From an uncultured Draconibacterium sp. (lineage in GTDB: Bacteria; Bacteroidota; Bacteroidia; Bacteroidales; Prolixibacteraceae): a stretch of 64,000 nucleotides of DNA. The position numbers were made by a program, and so were the translations under genes. Location of the stretch: the NCBI RefSeq assembly GCF_963676735.1, contig NZ_OY781464.1, positions 4,559,001 through 4,623,000 on the forward strand, written 5' to 3'. The notes beneath the pieces were generated by a model that made no database searches, had not been told where the DNA came from, and saw only the letters and a list, made by a program, of their open reading frames with translations. Shown here piece by piece: positions 8,585-16,948 of this stretch (its first letter is position 1; each line of letters begins with the position of its first letter).

Positions 8585-9940
8585 ATGATGATAAAAACGC
8601 ATATAGTTCTTTTCGTATTTATTAGTTTGATTATGGGAAATGTGGTTCAGGCACAAAAGGATTGGAGCCTGAACCAATGCATTTCCTTTGCCATTGAGAA
8701 TAACATTAATTTGCGGGATTACGAGCTACAGGAGAAATTGTCGATCGAGAATGTGCAGCAATCAAAACGTAATATGTTGCCGGCAATTAACGCATCAACC
8801 AGTGTTGGATTAAATTTTGGGCGCTCGGTTGACCCCAATACAAATACCTACATCGATACGGAGTTTTTTAATAACTCCTACAATTTGTCCTCATCTATTG
8901 CCGTGTTTGACGGCTTTCGTTTGCAAAATCAAATTAAATACCAGCAATTCAGAAAACAAATGTCAGCATACAACCGAATAAATGCATCCGATGATTTGGC
9001 CTTTAGCGTAATGGTTGCATTTTTTGATGTTGTTTATTACAAAGGAATGCTCGAAATAGCCAACGAGCAGGTTGAAGCCTCGAAGCTAAGTTTGAAAACA
9101 ACAGAAAAGAAGGTGGAAGTCGGCCTTCAAGCCAAAACCGACTTATTGGATATGCGCGCCAACCTGGAGCGCGAGGAGCTGAACAAAATTCAGATTGAAA
9201 ATGCAGTTGAAACAGCAACATTAAAATTGAAACAGCTCATGAATTTTATTTCACCTGAAGAAATGATTTTGATAGATGAATCATCGATGGTTTTTAGCGA
9301 AAAAGTAGATCAGCCCGCTTTACTTTTTGAGCAATTTACCACTTGGTCGCCCTATTACCAAAGCATTGTGGCCAGTGTAAAAGCTACAGAGAAAGGCCTG
9401 GCATTAAGTCGCTCAGCATTATTCCCGTCAGTTTATGCAAGCGGATCAATAAGTACCGGATATTACGAAACAAATATCGATGACGATGGCAACACGGTAG
9501 CCTTTAACAACCAATGGAAGAACAATAAAAACCAATATGTTGGAGCCACGCTAAGAATTCCGGTTTTTAATAAATGGGCCAACCGCTCGGAGCTTACAAA
9601 AGCCAAACTGGAACTGGAACGCGCAAAGAATAGTCTTGATGATGAGAGTCAGAAATTGTTCTTTGAAATGGTAAATAACCTTACCGACCTGGAAGCATTG
9701 TACAAAGAATACAGTCAGTATGTAAAACGTACGGAGGTTGACGAGTTGGCTTTTCAGGCTGCTGAAAAGAAATTTGACCAGGGACTCATTGATATTAATG
9801 ATTACTACATTGCTAAGAACCGATTGGCAAACACACAAAGCCAGGTGTTACGCTCGCGCACGCAGTGGGAGATAAAAATGAAAGTTCTGCAGTTTTACAA
9901 AGGACAACGGTTTTGGGAAATGGACGAAAATGCTCAGTAA
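8585..9940 (+). CDS. TolC family outer-membrane efflux protein
   Basis: A 451-aa protein with a signal peptide (about residues 5-23, ending VVQA-Q) and the two-fold repeat of long alpha-hairpins typical of outer membrane efflux proteins: NQCISFAIENNINLRDYE at the mature N-terminus, then helices rich in A/L/E/K. The domain forms a trimeric channel from the outer membrane into the periplasm. It is the first gene of a plus-strand run leading to the HlyD-type adaptor (51 bases on), an ATPase and FtsX/MacB-type permeases, so it is probably the exit duct for those ABC exporters. A second ATG one codon later could also start it. Confidence 0.92.
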   Translation: MMIKTHIVLFVFISLIMGNVVQAQKDWSLNQCISFAIENNINLRDYELQEKLSIENVQQSKRNMLPAINASTSVGLNFGRSVDPNTNTYIDTEFFNNSYNLSSSIAVFDGFRLQNQIKYQQFRKQMSAYNRINASDDLAFSVMVAFFDVVYYKGMLEIANEQVEASKLSLKTTEKKVEVGLQAKTDLLDMRANLEREELNKIQIENAVETATLKLKQLMNFISPEEMILIDESSMVFSEKVDQPALLFEQFTTWSPYYQSIVASVKATEKGLALSRSALFPSVYASGSISTGYYETNIDDDGNTVAFNNQWKNNKNQYVGATLRIPVFNKWANRSELTKAKLELERAKNSLDDESQKLFFEMVNNLTDLEALYKEYSQYVKRTEVDELAFQAAEKKFDQGLIDINDYYIAKNRLANTQSQVLRSRTQWEIKMKVLQFYKGQRFWEMDENAQ

Positions 9941-9990
9941 TCAGTTGAGAAAGCAGAAAAATTAATTGAAAAAAGTAAAAGACCATAGAC

Positions 9991-11247
9991 ATGGGAATGG
10001 ATAAAAAAATTGAAAAGAAAAAAGGCTTAAAAGCCAAACACATTATTTGGATTGTTGGCGGATTGGCGTTTGCCTTTTTGTTGTATAAGGTGGTATTGGG
10101 AAGTAGCGGCTCGGTATTTCGGGCCGAGAGAGATAAGCTAACAATTAGTTCGGTTACCGATGGCGAGTTTAACGACTATATTACGGTTATTGGCCAGGTT
10201 GAACCTATAACAACCATTTTTTTGGATGTGGAAGAAGGCGGAAAAGTAGAGGAAATTTACATTGAAGAAGGCGAAATGGTAAAAAAGGGTGATGTTATTC
10301 TTCGTTTGAAAAACAACGACCTGAATACCACTATCATGAACAGCGAGTCGAATATGGCCTACCATTCCAACGAACTTCGCAATACACAAATAATTATTGA
10401 ACAGCAGCAAATTAGCAACCAACGTGCAAAGCTTGAAATAGACCTACAGGTAACGCAGGCCGAGCGCAAATTTAAACAATTCGAGGCCTTGTTTAACGAC
10501 GATTTAATTGCCCGGGAAGAGTACCTGCAAGCCAAAGAAGACTACGAACTGGCCTTAAAAGAGAAAGAGCTGACTTATTTAAAATTTGAACAGGATTCGA
10601 TTTTTCGTACCAATCAAAAACAAAATATGGATGAAAGCCTGGCCAACATGCGCGAAAACCTGAAAATGGCTCGCCTGCGTTTGGACAACCTAAATGTGAA
10701 GGCACCGGCTGATGGACAATTAGGACTTCTGAATGCTGAAATTGGCGAGTCAATCGCCCGTGGTCAGCGTATTGGAATGGTAAACATTCTTACCGATTTT
10801 AAAATAAATGCACTTATCGACGAACATTACATCGATCGGGTACGTCGTGGATTGAATTCATCGTTTGAGCGTGGTGGCGAAAATTACGACCTTACCGTTA
10901 AAAAGGTCTACCCCGAAGTGCGTGAAGGGCAGTTTGAAATTGATATGATTTTTGAAGGGGCAAAGCCGGATAAAATTCGTACCGGGCAAACTTACCATAC
11001 AAAATTGCAGCTGGGACAGCCCGAAAAAGCGGTGCTCATTCCTAAAGGTGGTTTTTTTCAGAGCACCGGCGGCCAATGGGTGTATGTGCTTAATGATAAT
11101 GAAACGGAAGCCGAAAAACGCAGCATCCGTATCGGGAAACAAAATCCGCAGTATTACGAAGTATTGGAAGGTTTAACACCGGGAGAAAAGGTGATTACTT
11201 CCAGCTATGATTTATTTGGCGATAATGATCGGATTGTGTTTAAATAG
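9991..11247 (+). CDS. HlyD/MacA-type periplasmic adaptor protein
   Basis: A 418-aa membrane-fusion protein. Residues ~18-37 are a single inner-membrane anchor. A split biotinyl-lipoyl domain (VEEGGKVEEIYIEEGEMVKK at ~78-97 and LNVKAPADGQLGLLNAEIGE at ~228-247) encloses a long alpha-hairpin (~110-225). Beta-barrel and membrane-proximal domains follow (~255-418). Such adaptors link an inner-membrane ABC or RND pump to TolC, and the order tolC-hlyD-ATPase-permease matches the MacA role. A repeat element separates it from the ATPase gene. Confidence 0.92.
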   Translation: MGMDKKIEKKKGLKAKHIIWIVGGLAFAFLLYKVVLGSSGSVFRAERDKLTISSVTDGEFNDYITVIGQVEPITTIFLDVEEGGKVEEIYIEEGEMVKKGDVILRLKNNDLNTTIMNSESNMAYHSNELRNTQIIIEQQQISNQRAKLEIDLQVTQAERKFKQFEALFNDDLIAREEYLQAKEDYELALKEKELTYLKFEQDSIFRTNQKQNMDESLANMRENLKMARLRLDNLNVKAPADGQLGLLNAEIGESIARGQRIGMVNILTDFKINALIDEHYIDRVRRGLNSSFERGGENYDLTVKKVYPEVREGQFEIDMIFEGAKPDKIRTGQTYHTKLQLGQPEKAVLIPKGGFFQSTGGQWVYVLNDNETEAEKRSIRIGKQNPQYYEVLEGLTPGEKVITSSYDLFGDNDRIVFK

Positions 11248-11269
11248 GAAGGAAAAAGGCAAAAGTTAG

Positions 11270-11350
11270 TTGTCATTTCGACGACGAAGGAGGAGAAATC
11301 CCAATCTTTTATTTACAGATTTCTCAGTCGTTCCTCCTTCGAAATGACAA
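11270..11350. repeat. Short interspersed inverted-repeat element
   Basis: TTGTCATTTCGA at 11270-11281 is matched by its reverse complement TCGAAATGACAA ending at 11350. Inner parts (GAAGGAGGAGAAAT on the left, ATTTCTC then TCCTCCTTC on the right) also pair, giving an ~81-bp hairpin-capable element. It looks like a dispersed palindromic repeat rather than a terminator, and it interrupts the adaptor-ATPase spacing. Confidence 0.7.
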
Positions 11351-11381
11351 AAATAGAATCAAACAACAAAACAAAAATATC

Positions 11382-12080
11382 ATGATAAAAACAACAGACT
11401 TAACAAAAGTATTCCGCACCGAAGAAATTGAAACCAGTGCGTTAAATGAAGTGAATTTACATGTTAAAAAAGGCGAATTTGTTGCCATTATGGGCCCTTC
11501 AGGATGCGGAAAATCTACCCTGCTAAATATTATTGGTTTGCTTGATAACCCAAGTGGTGGCCAATATTTTTTTGACGGGGAAGAAGTTGGCCAGCTGAAA
11601 GAACGTAACCGCACCATGTTACGAAAAGGGAATATCGGTTTTGTTTTCCAGAGCTTTAATTTAATTGACGAACTAAATGTTTACGAAAATGTGGAGCTGC
11701 CACTGATCTACCTCAAACTTAAAGCCCGCGAGCGCAAGGAAATGGTGGAGAAAGTACTGGAGCGTATGAAAATTGCTCACCGGGCAAAACACTTCCCACA
11801 ACAATTGTCGGGTGGTCAGCAGCAGCGTGTGGCCATTGCCCGTGCCGTTGTTGCAAACCCTAAATTAATTCTGGCCGATGAGCCTACCGGTAACCTCGAC
11901 TCGAAAAACGGTTTGGAAGTTATGAATCTACTTACCGAATTGAATCGCGAAGGCACCACCATTGTAATGGTAACGCACTCTTTGCACGACTCGGAATTTG
12001 CCCATCGCGTAGTTAACCTGTTCGATGGAATGATTATTACCGAGGAGGTGAAAAAGGAAATGGGGGAGATTCTGTTATAG
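11382..12080 (+). CDS. ABC transporter ATP-binding protein, MacB/LolD-like
   Basis: A 232-aa nucleotide-binding protein with all motifs intact: Walker A GPSGCGKST, Q-loop in FVFQSFNL, signature LSGGQQQRVAIARA, Walker [12 protein letters not shown]-loop NLDSKNG and H-loop VTHSLHD. It belongs to the 3.A.1.122/125-type ATPases that power FtsX/MacB permeases (mechanotransmission rather than alternating access). It comes directly before the first of six consecutive permease genes and is the only ATPase for that block, so it probably serves several of them. Confidence 0.93.
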   Translation: MIKTTDLTKVFRTEEIETSALNEVNLHVKKGEFVAIMGPSGCGKSTLLNIIGLLDNPSGGQYFFDGEEVGQLKERNRTMLRKGNIGFVFQSFNLIDELNVYENVELPLIYLKLKARERKEMVEKVLERMKIAHRAKHFPQQLSGGQQQRVAIARAVVANPKLILADEPTGNLDSKNGLEVMNLLTELNREGTTIVMVTHSLHDSEFAHRVVNLFDGMIITEEVKKEMGEILL

Positions 12081-12165
12081 AAAACAGCAGGGTGCAAAGG
12101 GCCTCGAGCAGGGGATGAGTTAACCCTAAGCGCTCTGCGTTGCACCTCTTTCAAAAAAGAAAGCC

Positions 12166-14514
12166 ATGAAAAATTTACGATTTATATTCAGAATGTTTCG
12201 GCGAAATCCCTTGTTGGTTTTTGTTAACCTTCCCGGATTAGCTATTGGATTAAGTGCTGTTTTGCTCCTGTCGGTTTACCTGAAACACGAGCTAAGTTAC
12301 GACCAGCATTTTCAAACGAAAAACAATGTTTTACGACTTTATAACGCAGTTAGCGAAGAGGGCAGCATTACAAATTATGGCATCTGTTTGCGAAGGGCAT
12401 ATACGGAAATTCCATCTCGAGTTCCGGCAATAAGATCAGCTACTCAAATTTACAGGGGGTGGGGGACAACCGCCGAATACGAGCAACAAAAATTTCCCAA
12501 CTTGCAATTACTGTTTGCTGATGAGGATTTCTTCGATGTATTTGGATTGAAGTTGATTCTGGGAAACAGCAGCAATGCTTTGGTGGGTGAAAACAACGTG
12601 GTTATTACCCGGTCAACGGCACTAAAAGTATTTAATTCCGTGGATTGTGTTGGCAAGGTTCTAAATGTTTCTGAGGAGCCGGCTACAGTAACGGGTGTAA
12701 TAAATGATTTACCCAATAACACACACTTCAATTTCGATTTGTTGGTGTCGATGCAGACGGTTCATCCCGAAAAATGGGGAGGATTGGAGCTATACACTTA
12801 TTTTAGGATTGACGAAAATACCAATTTAGCTGAGGTTGGCGAAAAAATAGCCGCTGCAAATAACGAGATTATGAAACCATGGGGTGATCCGTTTAACGCG
12901 ACTGTAGAAAGCGGGACTGAACTGCTGGCAGATTTACATTTACACACCGTTGTTGATTTCGATCTTTCGCCAAAAGCTAATTTAGCACACATTATTATTA
13001 TTGCAGGCATTGCCTTTTTGGTATTGCTAATTGCATTGGTAAATTACATCAATTTGTATGTTTTACATGGTGAAAAGCGGATTGCCGAAATTGCCTCACG
13101 AAAATCCTTGGGAGCAACCCAAAGCACCTTGTCGCGTTTGTTTTTCACCGAAACATCGGTCATCAGCCTTTTGTCGTTTGTGTTGGCTTTGGGACTAACA
13201 GCCCTTGTTCAACCTGCTTTTGCAAGGCTAATGAAAAGCCAGATCGAGCTTTCAGACATGTTTTCCTTTTCCGGCATTTTGCTGGTTTTGGCAATTCTTG
13301 CAGTTATAATATTGGTTTCGGGTGCATATCCAAGTTATTATTTGTCGAAATTAAACCTGGTAAATGCACTTAAAGGAAAGTCTTCCAGGGTAAAACGAAA
13401 AAGCACACTGTCGCGTATTGCAGTTATTTCGCAGTTTTCCATATCTGTTTTTCTTATTAGTGCGCTGGTAATTGTTTTTGCACAAGTGAACTATTTAAAA
13501 GAAGTGCCACTTGGTTTTAATCCCGAGAATGTAATTGGTATTACCAACCTAGATAACGAGGTGCGAAAAAGTGCGTTGTCTATTGCTGATGATTTAAAAA
13601 AACTGGCATTTGTTGAAGATGTAGCTTTTTCTGATCATGGGATGGGACGAGGCTCAAGCGGACAGGGAATAAAAAAATATGGCAATCCTGGAAATTTGAA
13701 TAGTGTAAATGCATATCGGGTACATCCCGGATTTGCAAAAACCATGCAACTGGAGCTGGTCGATGGTCGGTATTTTAATCAATCGGAAACGGATAAAAAT
13801 GCGGTAATTCTTAACGAAGCAGCTGCAAAAATGTTGGGTCCTGATGTAAAAGTTGGGAGCTTGGTGCAAATGTTCAAAGATCCACTAACAGTAATCGCCA
13901 TTGCAAAAGATTTTTACTATATCGATCATCCCGGAGCTCCTATCGAACCTCTGGTTATAACCAATAAACGCAACAATGTTAACAACATTTATGTGCGGAC
14001 AAATACCGCAGCCACTTCCGCCCAGCAGGCACAAATTGATGAAGTGATTAAAAGTTATTCGCCCGAACTCATCATTAGCAAGTTTCAGTTAACCGATGTT
14101 TACGCTAATAAGTACACAAACGAAGAGCGTATGATTAAACTGGTTACTACCGGCGCAGGACTGGCGATCATTATCAGCTTTATTGGGTTAATGGCCCTTT
14201 CGGTTATGAATGTAAACCGACGGAAAAAGGAGATTGGAATAAGAAAAGTAATTGGAAGCACCGAGACACAGGTTGTTCGTGATCTGTTAAAAGAAACATT
14301 TATCCTGGTTCTTATCGCTATTGCTATCGCCTTTGTTGGCAGCTATTTTACCATGCAACAGTGGCTGCAAAATTTTGTAAACCGCGTTTCCATCAGTCCT
14401 GTATATTTTTTGGTTAGCGCTGCTTTTGCACTGTTTGTTGCTTTTATGGCCGTTAGTTGGCAAAGCTGGCGGGCTGCTACGCAAAACCCGGTTGAGGCTC
14501 TTAGGTACGAATGA
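12166..14514 (+). CDS. FtsX/MacB-type ABC permease 1
   Basis: A 782-aa permease with eight predicted membrane helices (near residues 15-39, 274-300, 332-352, 366-390, 418-440, 659-680, 712-730, 746-765). It has two FtsX halves, each preceded by a large periplasmic MacB-type core domain. The coupling motif before helix 7 is KEIGIRKVIGS, and the first half has AEIASRKSLGA. It ends in NPVEALRYE, the tail shared by all permeases here. As the permease nearest the ATPase it is the most likely MacB-like partner of the TolC/HlyD pair. Substrate unknown. Confidence 0.9.
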   Translation: MKNLRFIFRMFRRNPLLVFVNLPGLAIGLSAVLLLSVYLKHELSYDQHFQTKNNVLRLYNAVSEEGSITNYGICLRRAYTEIPSRVPAIRSATQIYRGWGTTAEYEQQKFPNLQLLFADEDFFDVFGLKLILGNSSNALVGENNVVITRSTALKVFNSVDCVGKVLNVSEEPATVTGVINDLPNNTHFNFDLLVSMQTVHPEKWGGLELYTYFRIDENTNLAEVGEKIAAANNEIMKPWGDPFNATVESGTELLADLHLHTVVDFDLSPKANLAHIIIIAGIAFLVLLIALVNYINLYVLHGEKRIAEIASRKSLGATQSTLSRLFFTETSVISLLSFVLALGLTALVQPAFARLMKSQIELSDMFSFSGILLVLAILAVIILVSGAYPSYYLSKLNLVNALKGKSSRVKRKSTLSRIAVISQFSISVFLISALVIVFAQVNYLKEVPLGFNPENVIGITNLDNEVRKSALSIADDLKKLAFVEDVAFSDHGMGRGSSGQGIKKYGNPGNLNSVNAYRVHPGFAKTMQLELVDGRYFNQSETDKNAVILNEAAAKMLGPDVKVGSLVQMFKDPLTVIAIAKDFYYIDHPGAPIEPLVITNKRNNVNNIYVRTNTAATSAQQAQIDEVIKSYSPELIISKFQLTDVYANKYTNEERMIKLVTTGAGLAIIISFIGLMALSVMNVNRRKKEIGIRKVIGSTETQVVRDLLKETFILVLIAIAIAFVGSYFTMQQWLQNFVNRVSISPVYFLVSAAFALFVAFMAVSWQSWRAATQNPVEALRYE

Positions 14515-14602
14515 GAATGTTTGCCGGGATTGGGAAATAAATGACGCAACACGTGTTTATTTGTCTTCTATCAATGCTATTAAAACATGAAAAACAATTA
14601 CG

Positions 14603-16933
14603 ATGATACTGTTTAAACTAAAATTAGCTATTCGGAACCTATTAAAAGATAAGGTAAACAGTACACTTATTATTGGCGGATTTGCCATTGGTTTTACCGC
14701 CTTTATTCTTATTGGTCTGTTTTACGTGTCGGAGCACCGGGTGAATAAGGTGTTTACTAATTCTGAAAATATTTATCGTATTTACGATGCTAAACAAGAA
14801 ACGGTTAACCTCGACTACGATTTGTTCCCGGCACTATTGGAGCAATATCCAGAAATTGTAAATGCCTGCCCGATGGAATATGCAGGTGGTTTTCCGCTTG
14901 TAATAAAAGACTCGGAGTTGGATGCAAATTTTAGGGTTAATCAAATGATGGCAACCACCGAAAACTTCTTTGATATTTTTGAAATTGAAATTGTTGAAAG
15001 TATTTCGGACAAAGCTTTTGCTTTCGATAAATCGATGGTAATTACCGAATCGGTTGCAAAACAAATGTATGGTTCTGTAAGCCCACTTGGGCGAACGTTA
15101 ACTTCCGATTGGTTTGATGGAACCATAACCGCTGTTATTAAAGGTATTCCGCGAGCGGCGACATTCGATGCTGAACTGATTATTAATTCGGGGTCTGAAG
15201 ATTTTCGCTTGTCGCAATCGTGTAATGATGGAAAATGTTGGTTTACAACGCCGCATTTTGTCGTTTTCAACAATTCTGTTAATCCTGTACAGTTTGCCGA
15301 AAAAGTTAATCGTACAATAAAAGATGTAAGTGTAAATGTCGACAGTTTGGCTTTTCAAAATATTGAAGATATCTATTTGACAACCATACAGGTAAAAGAT
15401 TCTCAGAAAAGAGGGAATTCAAAAGTTCTCAGTATTTTCCTGGTTATAGGAATTCTAATTTTACTTTTATCGAGTATCAATTACATCAATTTTACGGTTT
15501 CGAAACAGTTTAGTAAGCTGAAAGAGTTTGGTATTAAAAAGACCAACGGAGCTAACCTTGCAAATCTGTTTACCGGCTCGTTGGTTGAAGTTTCGCTTGG
15601 AATTCTTCTTTCGGTTGGCTTGGCTTTGCTTATTACCTTGGCAGTGCTTCCGTATACCGAAATCATTTTTGGGAAACGTATATTATTTTTCGATGCAAAT
15701 ACCAGATCGTCATTACTTGTTTTCTTTGGAATTGTTGCTTTTGTAATCTTGCTAAATAGCTTAGCCCCGGTTTATGTGCTTACCAAATTTAATATAACCG
15801 ATTTTCTGGCCGGAAGCAGCAAACGCACCGGGAAACAGATCGGGCGACAGGCCATGTTAACCTTTCAATTAGTTGCTTCAATTGTTTTAATTGCTGCAGT
15901 GCTAACTATTTTTAAACAACTGCAGTATGTAAAACATTACGACCTTGGATTTAACGAGGAACATCTTGTCCGCTTCGAGCTCCCATACTTTTATGAAACA
16001 CCGTCAACCCTAAAAGAAGAAATTGGTAAACTGCCCTTTGTTGCCGGAAGTACTTTGAGTGACGGTCATCCTGGTCATGTAAAATTAAGAATGGGGAGTG
16101 GTGATTCTGAAAATAATTTTACCGTTCACTGCATTACTATTTCCGACGATTACCTTGAAACCATGGGCATGAACCTGTTGGAGGGGCGAGAATTTCATTT
16201 GGGTGATGAGGGACGAACTTGTTTATTTAACGAAGAAGCCATAAAAAGATACGGCTGGGACAATATTAAAGATAAGACCTACAAACAAGGAGGAAAAGGC
16301 GGTTATAAAGTGTTGGGAGTTGTAGAAAATTTTAATACCGCCTCGCTACATTCGGCAGTAGTTCCACTTGCTTTGTTGTACCGCCCGGAAGAAAAGTTTG
16401 GAGCTTTATCGGTTCGTTTAACACCCGGAAATATTTCACAACAATTAAACGATATTGAAAAAGTGTGGACAGGGATTTTACCCAACGAGCCCATGTATTT
16501 TACTTTCTACGACCAGCAATTTCAGGCTCTGTACGAAAAAGAAGAGCGCCTGGCCAAGTCTGTTTCTTTCTTTTCGTTAATAGCCATTGTGCTTACTTGT
16601 ATGGGTGTTTTGGGACAAATACTGCTAATAAGTTTTACCCGAACCAAAGAAATCGGCATCCGCAAAGTAAACGGCGCCAAAGTTTCAGAAATCCTATCAA
16701 TGCTAAATAAAGACTTTATAAAATGGGTAGCCATAGCCTTTGTAATAGCCTGCCCAATTGCATACTTCGCTATGAAAAAATGGCTCGAAAATTTTGCCTA
16801 CAAAACCACTTTAAGCTGGTGGATATTTGCACTGGCAGGGGTGTTGGCTTTGGGAAGTGCTTTGTTAACGGTTAGCTGGCAAAGTTGGCGGGCGGCTACA
16901 CGGAATCCGGTGGAAAGTTTAAGATACGAATAA
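14603..16933 (+). CDS. FtsX/MacB-type ABC permease 2
   Basis: A 776-aa permease with helices near 20-42, 274-298, 331-350, 370-393, 417-437, 653-676, 708-724 and 739-759. The first-half coupling motif is KEFGIKKTNGA, the second-half motif KEIGIRKVNGAKVSEIL. The periplasmic domain before helix 2 carries a short Cys-containing insert (SQSCNDGKCWF) like that of permease 3, a possible disulfide. It follows permease 1 after 88 bases and precedes permease 3 after only 15, so co-transcription is likely. The last ~110 codons are highly similar in DNA to permease 3. Confidence 0.9.
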   Translation: MILFKLKLAIRNLLKDKVNSTLIIGGFAIGFTAFILIGLFYVSEHRVNKVFTNSENIYRIYDAKQETVNLDYDLFPALLEQYPEIVNACPMEYAGGFPLVIKDSELDANFRVNQMMATTENFFDIFEIEIVESISDKAFAFDKSMVITESVAKQMYGSVSPLGRTLTSDWFDGTITAVIKGIPRAATFDAELIINSGSEDFRLSQSCNDGKCWFTTPHFVVFNNSVNPVQFAEKVNRTIKDVSVNVDSLAFQNIEDIYLTTIQVKDSQKRGNSKVLSIFLVIGILILLLSSINYINFTVSKQFSKLKEFGIKKTNGANLANLFTGSLVEVSLGILLSVGLALLITLAVLPYTEIIFGKRILFFDANTRSSLLVFFGIVAFVILLNSLAPVYVLTKFNITDFLAGSSKRTGKQIGRQAMLTFQLVASIVLIAAVLTIFKQLQYVKHYDLGFNEEHLVRFELPYFYETPSTLKEEIGKLPFVAGSTLSDGHPGHVKLRMGSGDSENNFTVHCITISDDYLETMGMNLLEGREFHLGDEGRTCLFNEEAIKRYGWDNIKDKTYKQGGKGGYKVLGVVENFNTASLHSAVVPLALLYRPEEKFGALSVRLTPGNISQQLNDIEKVWTGILPNEPMYFTFYDQQFQALYEKEERLAKSVSFFSLIAIVLTCMGVLGQILLISFTRTKEIGIRKVNGAKVSEILSMLNKDFIKWVAIAFVIACPIAYFAMKKWLENFAYKTTLSWWIFALAGVLALGSALLTVSWQSWRAATRNPVESLRYE

Positions 16934-16948
16934 CAAAACTGCTCAGAC

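Noticed and set aside
8423..8677. 84-codon minus-strand frame across the tolC promoter and start
   Set aside because: Overlaps the signal peptide of TolC and has no recognisable motif.
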